Under the pieces are notes generated by a model. It worked only from the letters and a program-made list of their open reading frames with translations. It was not told the DNA's origin and made no database searches. A program made the position numbers and the translations under genes. Positions 32,175 to 42,430 of a stretch of 64,000 bases of DNA are shown here, piece by piece (the first letter of the stretch is position 1; the number at the start of each line of letters is the position of its first letter). Location of the stretch: positions 67,798,365 through 67,862,364 of the forward strand of contig CM036753.1 of the NCBI GenBank assembly GCA_020796225.1. The letters run 5' to 3'. The DNA comes from Arion vulgaris. Its lineage: Eukaryota > Mollusca > Gastropoda > Stylommatophora > Arionidae.

Positions 32175-32440
32175 TATCATCAAAAAAGCTTGTCCTGATT
32201 AGAACGTTGCCACCCTAATAGTCCTTCGGAATTTATCTCTCTCATACATCAGATGTCCTGCCTCTGCAGCGGCCAGTAGTTACATCCTGAATCCATCTTC
32301 TCTGTGGTCTTCCTCTTCTCCTCTTTGTCGTGATGCTTTCTTCCATAATGGTCTTCTCCAGCCGTTCGTGTCTCTTTATATGTCCAAAATACTATAATTT
32401 TCACATTCGTATTTGTAGTAACAGCCAGTTTTCTTTGACT
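32175..32440 (-). mobile_element. LINE 3' tail fragment
   Basis: On the minus strand: a KRHERLEKTIMEES segment, KRRRGRPQRRWIQDV (split by a frameshift) and a GRCRGRTSDV end. Same lineage as 15.03, 24.72 and 54.65 kb; the 3' terminus reads TGATGA near 32,180. Confidence 0.75.
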
Positions 32441-32569
32441 TTGAGTTATATACACATATACATGCATACATATGCAAAATTGTTTGTTTACTTAAAAATC
32501 TGAATACGATTCTTGTGATTAGTGGGACTGTCGTTGAAAGAGTTATAAAATCTCCACTGTTACAAAGGG

Positions 32570-32815
32570 GTCTATGTGGTTATGTGGTTAATTAACACTT
32601 TGCTTTGCATTCCGAATGTCGTGGATTCGAATCCGGACGACGCCTTTCTGCTCACTAGTATATTTATTTTTCCTGAGACTCCTAAAATTGTTGCCGGAGC
32701 TACGGAATCAGTGCTTTGAAATATTTTGGCAGGTGGTGTGCCATTTCTGCAGAGAGGGACCGAGATATATGGGTAAAACCCAACGTAATGAAGTCAATCC
32801 TTCGGCTTTAGACCT
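32570..32815 (+). mobile_element. SINE A copy
   Basis: B box GGATTCGAATCCGGACG near 32,625, body GTTGCCGGAGCTACGGA, TTGGCAGGTGGTGTGCC and end GTCAATCCTTCGGCTTTAGA. A SINE C copy follows directly. Confidence 0.85.
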
Positions 32816-33095
32816 CAATTACCAATCTGCCATTAGCTTAATTAAGCGGCAGTAAGCTCGTTCACAAACCAAGCATACCTAGCTCACACTCCGCGGCAGG
32901 TAAGTTTGTAAGCAAGTTAGTTACCTTAAATTTTTACCAACTATAAAAATAGACATCATCGTTCAGAAAGCACTGGCAAACTTCTGAACGTATAAGTGGT
33001 GTCTAGAAAATCGACGACTCGTTTACTGCTGTCGATGGCTAAGTTCTGTAAAAATGATATGTCACGATTTTCATACCAATCTGAAGTCGGCTTCA
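32816..33095 (+). mobile_element. SINE C copy
   Basis: The head is decayed, but the body CATCGTTCAGAAAGCACTGG, CTGAACGTATAAGTGGTGTC, ACGACTCGTTTACTG and CACGATTTTCAT match the family copies at 44.36 and 50.57 kb. Confidence 0.8.
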
Positions 33096-33699
33096 TTGCC
33101 TTTGTTGTATCAATACTGATGCATTGAACCCCTTCTCCAACAGTTATGATTTTAGGAATATTATGATTTCACTTCATTTAACGAGATAAACAAGTCTCTG
33201 CTAGATACAAAACTTGTCTTTTTGTGTTGTTCTGTATCGTGCTTTTGTCTCAAAGTCATTTTATACAGACAACTCAATGAAATCGTCTTTTAACTGATGA
33301 CTAACTGGTTCATTCTTACAAAGACACATCAATTTCAATCCTTCCTCCTCGTACGGAATTCATAGATTAAATTAAAACGACAGTTGCTGAACTGTTCTGA
33401 ATAAGAACAAAAGTCAGACAAATTGGCTCAAGTAATTCAATAATTACCTTGTCAATCACCTTCAAGAGACAGGAGTTCTCTATCGTAGCTTCACTTCACT
33501 GTTGTCTGATGTTAAAAAAAAAAAAGATTCGAAAGAATTGTTTGATTGATATAACATAATTGATTTTATTTTCACAACTGTAGGATTTTCACATTGATTT
33601 GTACTTTACAAAGAAATGTGTATCCCGTGGTCAAGATCTTCTGGTCTTTTCCCCGATAGTTTGCTGGCTATGTATGCAGGCGTAGTTATGCCCCTAAAG
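33096..33699. other. Unassigned stretch, no gene
   Basis: No supportable frame or repeat on either strand. A poly-A run lies at about 33,512. Confidence 0.4.
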
Positions 33700-33882
33700 A
33701 CGGGGTCTCAGTGGTAAGGTGGTTAAGACGATTGTCAGTTCGAATCCAGACCGAGACATAAGCTCAATTTTTTCATGAGATACTCACGGCAGATGACATG
33801 TCATTTCTGCCAACAGGTGTCACAGAGGGGCCATAAGAATGTGGGCACGGTCACCAGATCGACAGTCTGTTCCAGGCTGAAT
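33700..33882 (+). mobile_element. SINE A-related copy
   Basis: A tRNA-like head (GTCTCAGTGGTAAGGTGGTT, B box AGTTCGAATCCAGACC) joined to a reduced body (GATACTCACGGCAGATGACA, CATTTCTGCC). Diverged 3' end; possibly a different subfamily. Confidence 0.65.
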
Positions 33883-34154
33883 GAATGAATACTCTTCTTC
33901 TATACTGGACACGGTAAACCAGATTGAGATCTGTCCTGGTCACAAATATTATATCAACTTTCATACATACGAATCTGAGCATTTAATCTACATACTCTCC
34001 CATTCTGTCATATCCAAGTCGGCATCGAATTTAAATATGTTTATTTTTCTAAATATTAGAGCTTTCTTCTGATTAAAATATATTTATAAAAGTATAGACA
34101 TCACAACAGAACCAAAAGTACTCGTTTATTAAACACGAACATTCAACATATATA

Positions 34155-35612
34155 AGAAATGACACTAACTTATGTATTGTCTACTAACTTACATATTGTC
34201 TACTAACTTATATATTGTCTACTAACTTATGTATTGTCTACTAACTTATGTGTTGTCTACTAACTTATATATTGTCTACTAACTTATGTGTTGTCTACTA
34301 ACTTATCTATTGTCTACTAACTTATGTATTGTCTACTAATTTATGTGTTGTCTACTAACTTATGTATTGTCTACTAACTTATGTGTTGTCTACTAACTTA
34401 TATATTGTCTACTAACTTATGTGTTGTCTACTAATTTATGTGTTGTCTACTAACTTATGTGTTGTCTACTAATTTATGTGTTGTCTACTAACTTATGTAT
34501 TGTCTACTAATTTATGTGTTGTCTACTAACTTATGTATTGTCTACTAACTTATGTGTTGTCTACTAACTTATATATTGTCTACTAACTTATGTGTTGTCT
34601 ACTAATTTATGTGTTGTCTACTAACTTATGTGTTGTCTACTAATTTATGTGTTGTCTACTAACTTATGTATTGTCTACTATCTTATGTATTGTCTACTAA
34701 CTTATGTGTTGTCTACTAACTTATATATTGTCTACTAACTTATGTGTTCTCTACTAACTTATGTATTGTCTACTAACTTATGTGTTGTCTACTAACTTAT
34801 GTGTTGTCTACTAACTTATATATTGTCTACTAACTTATGTGTTGTCTACTAACTTATGTATTGTCTACTAACTTATGTGTTGTCTACTAACATACGTATT
34901 GTCTATTAACTTATGTGTTGTCTACTAACTTATGTGTTGTCTACTAACTTATGTGTTGTCTACTAACTTATGTGTTGTCTACTAACTTATATATTGTCTA
35001 CTAACTTATGTGTTGTCTACTAACTTATGTATTGTCTACTAACTTATGTGTTGTCTACTAACTTATGTGTTGTCTACTAACTTATGTGTTGTCTACTAAC
35101 ATACGTATTGTCTACTAACTTATGTGTTCTCTACTAACTTATGTGTTGTCTATTAACTTTTGTATTGTCTACTAACTTATGTAGTGTCTATTAACTTATG
35201 TATTGTCTACTACCTTATGTGTTGTCTACTAACTTATGTGTTGTCTACTAACTTATGTAGTGTCTACTAACTTATGTGTTGTCTACTAACTTATGTATTG
35301 TCTACTAACATGTGTATTGTCTACTAACTTATGTATTGTCTACTAACATATGTATTGTCTACTAACTTATATATTGTCTACTAACTTATGTATTGTCTAC
35401 TAACTTATATATTGTCTACTAACTTATATATTGTCTACTAACTTATATATTGTCTACTAACTTATGTATTGTCTACTAACTTATGTATTGTCTACTAACT
35501 TATGTATTGTCTACTAACTTATGTATTGTCTACTAACTTATGTATTGTCTACTAACTTATGTATTGTCTACTAACTTATGTATTGTCTACTATCTTGCGT
35601 ATTGTCTATTAC
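34155..35612. repeat. 19-bp tandem array, ~76 copies
   Basis: Unit GTCTACTAACTTATGTGTT with TGTGTT/TGTATT/TATATT variants. The first and last parts are TATT-rich and the middle is TGTT-rich. The period is 19 bp throughout. There are no spacers, so it is not a CRISPR array. Confidence 0.98.
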
Positions 35613-35705
35613 ATATATTTTCATCCTAGCTTCCGGGAAATAAAACCACTTGTTTTGGGATATCTGGAGTCTCAAAAAAAAAAAAAGCTATATCTTTGAT
35701 GATGA

Positions 35706-35935
35706 TGAAAACTTAAAAGTCATTAGAGACGGTTGTCTCAGATCTATTTTTCATGACAGTCTATTCTCTGGTACTGATGGATCTCTGATGATGATGGGAA
35801 CCTCTAAGGCATTGGGAGACGGTTGTCTCAGATCTATTTTTCATGACAGTCTATTCTTTGGTACTGATGGATCTCTGATGATGATGGGAACCTCTAAGGC
35901 ATTGGGAGACGGTTGTCTTAGATCGATGGTGTAAG
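35706..35935. repeat. 90-bp tandem repeat, ~2.5 copies
   Basis: GGTTGTCTCAGATC starts at 35,730, 35,821 and 35,911 (as GGTTGTCTTAGATC). The period of 90-91 bp is a multiple of 3 for the last copies, giving a 94-codon frame without recognisable homology. Confidence 0.9.
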
Positions 35936-36049
35936 TGTCTGTTCTATAGCTATCTATTCTCTGATCCTGTTTGCCTATCAGGGTCAGGTCGAAAAAGGAG
36001 ACACCTGGAACGAGCCTCTCTATTCACCTTGTCTGTCCTTCTCTTCTCT

Positions 36050-36240
36050 ATTTCTGATTTGCCTCACAGCTTGAGGGTATGAAACGTTTTCTAGCACGGG
36101 CTTTTGTGTGTGCTTCATAAATAGTGTCTTTCACCGCCTCTGTTATCTCTGAGGTCCACATTTTGCGTGGCCGGCATTTTGCTTTTTTGCTTTGTATGTC
36201 TATGGACATGTGCGATGAGATAGAAGTAACTAAGGACATG
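36050..36240 (-). mobile_element. LINE 3' tail fragment (weak)
   Basis: On the minus strand: KCRPRKMWTSEITEAVKDTI and KARARKR. This has the basic R-P-R-K-x-W tail of a LINE reverse transcriptase. Short and uncertain. Confidence 0.55.
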
Positions 36241-36640
36241 TCAGAAGTGCGATGAGATGATCCACAAATAAACAATGAACAATGTTTTGAGATAGTAATT
36301 TATATTTTTGGTTCCAACAAACTTGTCTCTTTTGTACCGTTACCTGATTATGTGATCGTCGCTTGGTGGATATTCTATGATAGGTATTAGATACTGCTTG
36401 CCCTGAATGTCGTCACGCAAAGTAATTGTTGTTTTTTATAAACTCTATCAACGAAACCCAAACAAACCTGACAACAAACTCTTGACAAGTTTTGTTATAA
36501 AACATCTTTGCTTCATCTCCAGCTGTCATTTTGGGTTTAAACTATTGGATTATCCGAAAGGAGTTAATTCTTATTTTTTAGGTTTGTTGGCCTACACACT
36601 CTGATATAACCAACAGAAAAGGTTCTTCCTGTGGTTGAAA
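36241..36640. other. Unassigned stretch, no gene
   Basis: AT-rich, no recognised element. Confidence 0.4.
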
Positions 36641-37440
36641 GAGCGTGCCTCTGCTTATGGTAGGCTTGTTGCATAGCGATGTGAAGCATGCAGAGCAACT
36701 ACTTCCAGTATGAGGATGGAGGTTGAGGCCGTTACTGCTGCCATCAACTGGCTCTCTGGGACTCCGTTAACTGTGGCCGTTGTTGTATCTGACTCTCAGT
36801 CGATGCTTCACAAGATGCAAAAGGGTAGGTTTCGGTATGAGTGGATGTTGTATATAGAAGTTTCTAACCTCCAGAGGTTTACTTAGATATACTGTCCTGG
36901 TCATGCGGGTGTTTGAGGCAATAAGAGAGCAGCATTAATTGTTGGGGAGTTGAAGATGGATAAGGGAGATGTTCTTCGGTCTCCTTGCCAATGCCTGTTA
37001 GATGGAGACACTAAAATATATGTTGAATCGATCCACCGATTTAAGCAGTTTGGAGTTACCCGTTGTACGGGTAGAACTGGATGTCTGAGGAACAGAGTGA
37101 GGGGTGTGTTTAACCAGCGAGCTGCCCGTCTGCCCAGCGTGTTCGTAGCGCGTTGGACTACGGGTGACTATCCCTCTGTGTGTGCGGGTTCAATTCCGCG
37201 GGATGGCAGAAAAAGCCACAGATTCCCCAGATTTACGGTGTTCGTGGCACCGAACCGAAGGGTTACGATGTCCATGGCACCGAGCCGAAGAGCTGAAAAA
37301 GCTCAAGTGCTTCTGGATCGAGAAAAAACAAACCAGCAAGCTACAGGAACCATCAGTATGCATACTCTACGATATCAGTTGGGGAAGACTGGGCATTTAT
37401 GGGTCTACCTGGAGTGCAATGACTTCAGTTTAGTAACCAG
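36640..37440 (+). mobile_element. RNase H LINE fragment containing SINE D
   Basis: The plus strand shows SSMRMEVEAVTAAINWLSG (catalytic Glu, 36,705), VVVSDSQSMLHKM (Asp, 36,780), YCPGHAGV then a stop (36,890) and, after SINE D, TISMHTLRYQLGKTGHLWVY. The pieces before 37,111 and after 37,343 join as one LINE tail. It is a different RNase H LINE lineage from the one at 7.5 kb (HLWVYLEC rather than HLWTCPEC). Confidence 0.85.
37124..37330 (+). mobile_element. SINE D inserted in a LINE
   Basis: Full family D head, B box and body ending TTCTGGATCGAG plus a short A-rich tail. The 12-bp duplication AACCAGCGAGCT / AACCAGCAAGCT (37,112-37,123 and 37,331-37,342) differs at one base. Confidence 0.93.
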
Positions 37441-37579
37441 TAACTAAATCTATGCCTAAAGGAGCTTTAACCAGCTTCATAACAAACAAAAAACAAATTC
37501 AGTTGTCATTTTACAATTATTTGTGCTTTTATGTATATCTAGTCTCAAACATGTGTCAATTGTTTCTTAACTATTAACA

Positions 37580-37815
37580 TTTCCAACAGACATCGGTGGA
37601 CAGTCTGTGTCTTTGACATTTGAAACGGATGTTGGTGGGCAGTCTGTGTCTTTGACATTTGAAACAGATATCGGTGGGCAGTCTGTGTCTTTGACATTTC
37701 AAACAGATATCGGTGGGCAGTCTGTATCTTTGACATTTCAAACAGATATCGGTAGGCAGTCTGTGTCTTTGACATTTGAAACAGATATCGGTTTGCAGTC
37801 TGTATCTTTGTTGAC
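37580..37815. repeat. 39-bp tandem repeat, 6 copies
   Basis: The 39-bp period keeps one frame on each strand open. The plus strand encodes six near-copies of SLTFETDIGGQSV, the minus strand copies of a MSKTQTAHRYLFQ-like unit. There is no start context, signal or domain that supports translation. Confidence 0.93.
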
Positions 37816-38105
37816 AACTAAATCCTTTTAAAAAACATATATTGATCCATTGACGTCTGCAGGATAAACATACTAGTACACTTTCTATCTGATCAAGATA
37901 TTAATGGATTAGTCAACACAATAACACTATTATCAAAAATAAGGACTTATTTTCTTTTCAAACATTTTTCCTGAGGTTTCAATAAAATCAAGCAAGTACT
38001 TACTAAGTTCATAATTTTTTTTTACACAAAACAATAGTGTTGGTTCTAAAGAAAAAAATGAGAATTGAATAGCCATTTCTGACTAAGATAATGTCTTCTA
38101 CTTTC
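37816..38105. other. AT-rich stretch, no gene
   Basis: Nothing recognisable. Confidence 0.4.
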
Positions 38106-38109
38106 CTCT

Positions 38110-38440
38110 TTTCTATTGTTCTTCTTCTTCACCTTTCAACTCCCAACGGAGCACAGGTCTTCAACAAACTTCTTCCAGCTCTTCTTCTCTTGTCATCCCT
38201 TCCAATTCTTTCCATGTTTTACCTATCCTTTTAATATCAACCTCCACCTCTCTTCTCCAGGTATGTTTAGGCTTTCCTGCTCCTCTTTCCTGCAGGTTTC
38301 AAAACAGTGCCTGGCTTGCACTTCTTCCGGTCGTTTTTCTCAATTTGTGTCCTATGCATCGCCAGCGTCTCTTCCTTCGCTCTTTCTCCACTGGTATCTG
38401 CTTAGTTCTTTCTAATTTTTCTTCTACCTTCCTCTAATTA
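38110..38440 (-). mobile_element. LINE C-terminal tail
   Basis: On the minus strand: a GDAxxTKLRKTT-like tail, KPKHTWRREVEVDIKRIGKT, WKELEGM and a FVEDLCS end. Several frameshifts. RTE-like tail. Confidence 0.72.
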
Positions 38441-38549
38441 TCTTTCTCTCTGTCTTCCATAGTCATTCCATCAATGAAACCAAAAAAGTTTTGACATATA
38501 TATTTGTTTATTTTTTGTCTTTCATCTGTTCCTGTTAAGACTTTTATTT

Positions 38550-39147
38550 AAGGGGGGCGACCAGTTCTAGCAAGTCAACTCCAGCGCACGTCCTATAAAG
38601 TGGTTCTACCTCCCCTGATATTTTTGTGTTCATCTTTTTCGTGATCGATCTTCGGTCTTTAACCGTTGTTTCTGAATAGTAGTGCTCGTTGTGTAGTACT
38701 GCTGGGTGGTAGTTGTGTTGCATGGTCGTCGAACATTTGGTTTGTTGTTTTTTAATATGATCTAGCACTGGTGTTGTTTCTACAGTGTTTCTAATAGCCT
38801 CGTGTTTTTTATCGTCTCTCTCATTATTACTCCCATTGTTTTTCTGTAAACATTACATTTCTGTTGTGATTTTAATCTTTTATTTGTTGTAAGTGTTATA
38901 TTTTGACACTGGTAGCGTAATATTGGGGTGATGATAGTTATACAAATAAGACTCGTTTTGTGTGTGTGTAAAGATACATGTTTGCAATTGAATATCGGAG
39001 TAATTTGGTCGATAATTTCGCATGCTTTGTTGCATTTTTGTTGTATTTCTGTAATGAATCTTCTACTTTCTGATATTGCACTTCTCAAATACGTAAAGTC
39101 GTTGGCTTGTTTTTTTGTTGGTTTGCTAAGCTGATATGTGTTTTCAA
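38550..39147 (-). mobile_element. LINE reverse-transcriptase fragment
   Basis: On the minus strand: NDFTYLRSAISESRRFITEI, QQKCNKACEIIDQITPIFNC, a thumb segment, TTNKRLKSQQKCNVYRKTMG, then after a frameshift MLDHIKKQQTKC. It belongs to the lineage at 8.64 and 19.65 kb. The upstream edge meets the Penelope-like remnant. Confidence 0.83.
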
Positions 39148-39242
39148 TGGTCACAGAGCATTGGCGTATATCGCGCAAGTGTTGAGCGAAACAGTCACTA
39201 AGCATTAACACTTGCGCGATATACATGAATGCTCTGTGACCA
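39148..39242. repeat. 36-bp inverted repeat with 23-nt spacer
   Basis: The left arm (39,148-39,183, TGGTCACAGAGCATT... ...CAAGTGTT) and right arm (39,207-39,242) are reverse complements except for three positions in the middle (GGCG versus CATG). Both arms encode the same peptide (HLRDI..CSVT) on opposite strands, so the palindrome is an inverted duplication of coding sequence. Confidence 0.95.
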
Positions 39243-39760
39243 CTGTAGCCACTCATTTCAATGCAACTGACCATTTTGGAGCTCACGACGTCCAGGTCAC
39301 GGCCAACCGATCATGTTCCTCTGATGTTCGTAGTCGATTTGCTCTGGAAAATCGTTTTATTTCGTTATATGGTAACTTGCGACCTCATGGACTCAACGCT
39401 CTACATTCCTATGTTTCTTATTACTTTCTCATGCTCAATATTCTATATGTGTATATGTTAAATATATATAAGTTAAATATCTACAAGATTTGTTAATGTT
39501 TCTCTTCTTTTCCCACTTCTAACTTTTCTGCATTTATTTCGTTATTCGTTTTTAGTCACAGATTTTCATTTTCTGCCCGGGAAATCATCTCTGTCGTAGT
39601 CTATATGTAGTGTGCTGTGAAATTCGTCACTCCTGTTACATCATTGATAAAGACCTTTTGGTCGAAACGTTGTTGTGTATTGTCATTGTTTTTGTATTTT
39701 GTAAAACTACAGTATTGTGTTATTACGTGCTACGCCATTTGCTATTAATTATGAAATCAA
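39207..39760 (+). mobile_element. Penelope-like element, 3' part
   Basis: Frame 39,212-39,496 encodes HLRDIHECSVTTVATHFNAT, then H..HDV.V, and a terminal ENRFISLYGNLRPHGLNAL. The HFN..H...(D)V and LG/GNL.P.GLN blocks match the second half of a GIY-YIG endonuclease as found at the C-terminus of Penelope-like retroelements. The minus-strand arm at 39,148-39,206 adds LSDCFAQHLRDIRQ, the piece just upstream. The catalytic GIY-YIG core itself is missing. The 3' UTR carries TTGATAAAGACCTTTTGGTC, shared with 58.23 kb. Confidence 0.75.
39640..39690 (+). ncRNA. Degenerate hammerhead-like motif in Penelope-like tail
   Basis: TTGATAA (39,644-39,650), a GACC-TTTT-GGTC hairpin, then GAAAC (39,664). The order matches the hammerhead core CUGAUGA - stem II - GAAA, with C3 to U and G8 to A changed together. 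I cannot find a good stem I or III, so activity is doubtful. Confidence 0.4.
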
Positions 39761-40024
39761 GATATTCCAAAATTGTTACATTTTCAGTGTCTTCACTATT
39801 TATTGTAATTTTGAGTTTATATTTTGTTTTGACAAATATTTTTTTATAGCTGGTATGTTACCAGAGTACGGTATACATTTACTGCTCATGTTAGTTAGCA
39901 GCCTTTGAATATAGTTTCTTTCAATGATCTCACTTATTTCTGTTGTGCCTTTTTTTTAAATCTCGATTGCCGCTCATACTCTCATCCAACTAATGTCAAG
40001 TCCTAATATCTTTACATATCTTTT
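39761..40024 (-). mobile_element. Small LINE fragment and unassigned flank
   Basis: Minus strand about 39,745-39,860 reads KITINSEDTENVTILEYL, similar to the start of the fragment at 49.46 kb (NNEDTEKVTYFEYL). The rest is unassigned. Confidence 0.5.
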
Positions 40025-40375
40025 GCCGACGGCAATGAAAGAACAGACAGGATGGTTGGCTTTGCCACTACATCAGGGGATTGGTTAGAGCCAACGTATA
40101 GAGCTGACATTCTGAACGCCCTCATAAAGTGTGGCCGCAAAAAGGATTTTCATTTAAACCAATCCACGTCAACTGCTAGATTGCAAGAGCTGTGATTGAA
40201 AATTGGAGTGGCCAAAAAAAAAAAGAATAGCAACACATTTATATGAGTAGGTTCATCAGTCAATATGGAACTGGTACGGTCATTAGCTGGAAGCTGTTGG
40301 AGATATTGCGAAGGACATCGGACCACCTATTGGCATGTTCGGAGGGCAATGAAGATGTTCCAAACTGAAACTGAA
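40025..40375 (+). mobile_element. RNase H LINE 3' fragment
   Basis: Plus strand: DGNERTDRMVGFATTSGDWL, RADILNALIKCGRKKDF, STSTARLQEL, then a frameshifted tail LLEILRRTSDHLLACSEGNE that aligns with WTLLDLLRRRSEHLWTCPEC of the other copies. Confidence 0.8.
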
Positions 40376-40810
40376 ACTATCTCTTACAGATTCTTCCAGC
40401 TCTTCCAGATATCATTAAGCTCTGTCTCCAAATCTCTTCTCAGTGTGTTTCTAGACATCTCACTCTTTTGCTTTCCCTGTGAGTACCAAGAAAGAACACT
40501 TTTCGTTATATTACCCTCAGGTTTTCTTACTGTGTGTTCTATAAAGCGTCAGTGCCTATTCTTCACCATTTGCTTCAGTGGGACCTGTTTTGTTCTCTCC
40601 ATAAGTCTCTCATTTGTGACCCTATGATATCATATAAATCTCTTTAAGAATATTTGGAATTTATTGTCTGTTGTTTTAGTCGTTGCCCATATTTCTGACC
40701 AATACAGAAAAATTGCTTGGAAATTAAATATTTTGGTTGTAGATTTTTTCACTTCGATGCATCATTTAAAATGTTTCCTTCGTGTTCTGTTTCATCTACA
40801 TAAGTGTCGT
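40376..40810 (-). mobile_element. LINE C-terminal tail
   Basis: On the minus strand: KNRHWRFIEHTVRKPEGNIT, SWYSQGKQKSEMSRNTLRRD, LETELNDIWKSWKNL, preceded by a thumb segment (IFNFQAIFLYWSEIWATTK). Stop codons near 40,640. Confidence 0.8.
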
Positions 40811-41035
40811 CGTCTCTCTGTATTTCTGTCTCTCTTTTCTCTCTCTCTCTTTCTCTCTCTTCTCTATCTCTATCTCTCTTTCTCTCTCTTTATATATAAA
40901 ATAAATTCGTTTTTAACTGGTGTTTTTCCAGGAGAATGTGAAAAAAATAATAGAAAAAAGCTTACGTAACAATAAGATTATATCTGGTCTTCCTCTTCCT
41001 CTCATACTCTCTCTCTCTCTCTCTCTCTCTCTTTC
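40811..41035. repeat. CT-rich simple sequence
   Basis: Two pyrimidine tracts (40,812-40,892 and 41,005-41,033) separated by AT-rich sequence. Confidence 0.85.
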
Positions 41036-41790
41036 AAAGATTGTTATATAATAATATAAATTTTCTATGCAGTTATGTAACTAGAGACTTAAAACACGAG
41101 TTACTTGACACACAATTAATATGAAATAATTGGGTTCTGAATCTTTTTTTTAAATAAAAGTAAAATTAGCTAAAATGTCAAATCTCAAATTACCTATAGC
41201 CTAAGCTTTGAGGAAACCTGACAGACCTGAAGCTGACTGCCCAGTTTGTGGTCCACAGTAAATTAAGCACGTGACCAGAGATCGCTGGAGAAGAAGAAAT
41301 TACCTATAGCAAATATAACTGTGCCATTGTTCTGCCTTTTGGTGACAACGTCAATTTAACAGTAATTTTTTTTTAAATGAAATACATAAATAAAACATAA
41401 ATAACGCGTCCACTATTGTCCACTAAATTACTGAATCAATTTAAGTACGAAGGAAATTGTAACAGGTTTCTGTAAAACTTAATATACAAAAAGCCTGAGG
41501 GGAAGTTCGGTTAATGGCTGCAATGGTTTATGTTTTAGAAGATAAAACTACCGACCGATTTATCCAACTTAAATGTGGGCGTTATATTTTCAGTTCGCAG
41601 ACATATATATCAATTGTTGTCATCCAGCAATCAGTGCAGGAGTTTGAATGTACTATTTCGAAGTAATTGTGATTTTATGAATAAAATAGATGAAAGCTAA
41701 GTCAGACAGATTATAAGCGTTTAAAGACACACAAAAAGGGTGAACGATGTTTAATGTACAAAGTGCGATTACTGCATCACGTTGCCCTGT
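41036..41790. other. Unassigned stretch, no gene
   Basis: At 41,213-41,300 the plus strand reads RKPDRPEADCPVCGPQ then TRDRWRRRNY, possibly a LINE zinc-knuckle tail; too short to call. Confidence 0.4.
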
Positions 41791-41799
41791 GTTTGTGTG

Positions 41800-42325
41800 A
41801 GATCATCATTGCACATTTCATGTGTATGTGTGTCAGTCCATCACTGCACATTCCAGTTGTATGAGTGTTAGTCCATCACTGCACATTCCAGTTGTATGTG
41901 TGTCAGTCCATCATTGCACATTCCAGTTGTATGAGTGTTAGTCCATCACTGCACATTCCAGTTGTATGTGTGTCAGTCCATCATTGCACATTCCAGTTGT
42001 ATGTGTGTTAGTCCATCACTGCACATTCCAGTTGTATGTCTTCCAGGCCATCACTGCACATTCCAGTAGTATGTGTTCCAGACCATCATTGCAGATTTCA
42101 GTTGTATGTATGTTCGATCATCATTGCACATTCCAGTAGTATGTTTGACAGTCCATCAGTGCACAATTCAGATGTATATGTCTCAGATCATATTGCACAT
42201 TCCAGTTGTATATACGTCAGATTAGCATTGCACATTTTAGTTGTATGTTTGGCAGACCATCATTGCACATTTCATTTCTATATTTGTCAGTCCATCATTG
42301 CACATTACAGTTGTATGTGTGTTGA
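41800..42325. repeat. 35-bp tandem array, ~15 copies
   Basis: Unit GTCCATCACTGCACATTCCA + GTTGTATGTGTGTCA. The left half is homogeneous, the right half increasingly diverged. Confidence 0.95.
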
Positions 42326-42334
42326 ATGTTAACA

Positions 42335-42430
42335 CTAAACATGTTTGACCCAAGCTAGCATCGAACCCCGGACCATCAACAGCATGTGTTCACTAAAGCA
42401 CTGTTAGCAACTTCGATATTGATTTCAAAG
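42335..42430 (-). mobile_element. tRNA-like SINE head
   Basis: The minus strand has a B box GGGGTTCGATGCTAG and an upstream A-box-like TGCTTTAGTGAAC. No cloverleaf closes. Confidence 0.45.

Noticed and set aside
34155..35612. CRISPR-like array of short repeats
   Set aside because: The 19-bp units are contiguous with no unique spacers and there are no cas genes; this is a eukaryotic minisatellite.
35650..35934. 94-codon frame across the 90-bp repeat
   Set aside because: Repeat-driven openness, no domain, no start context that stands out.
37124..37215. tRNA gene at the SINE D heads (also 50.26 and 55.29 kb)
   Set aside because: A and B boxes are present, but no acceptor stem closes and the same sequence is followed by a shared SINE body and A-rich tail with target duplications.
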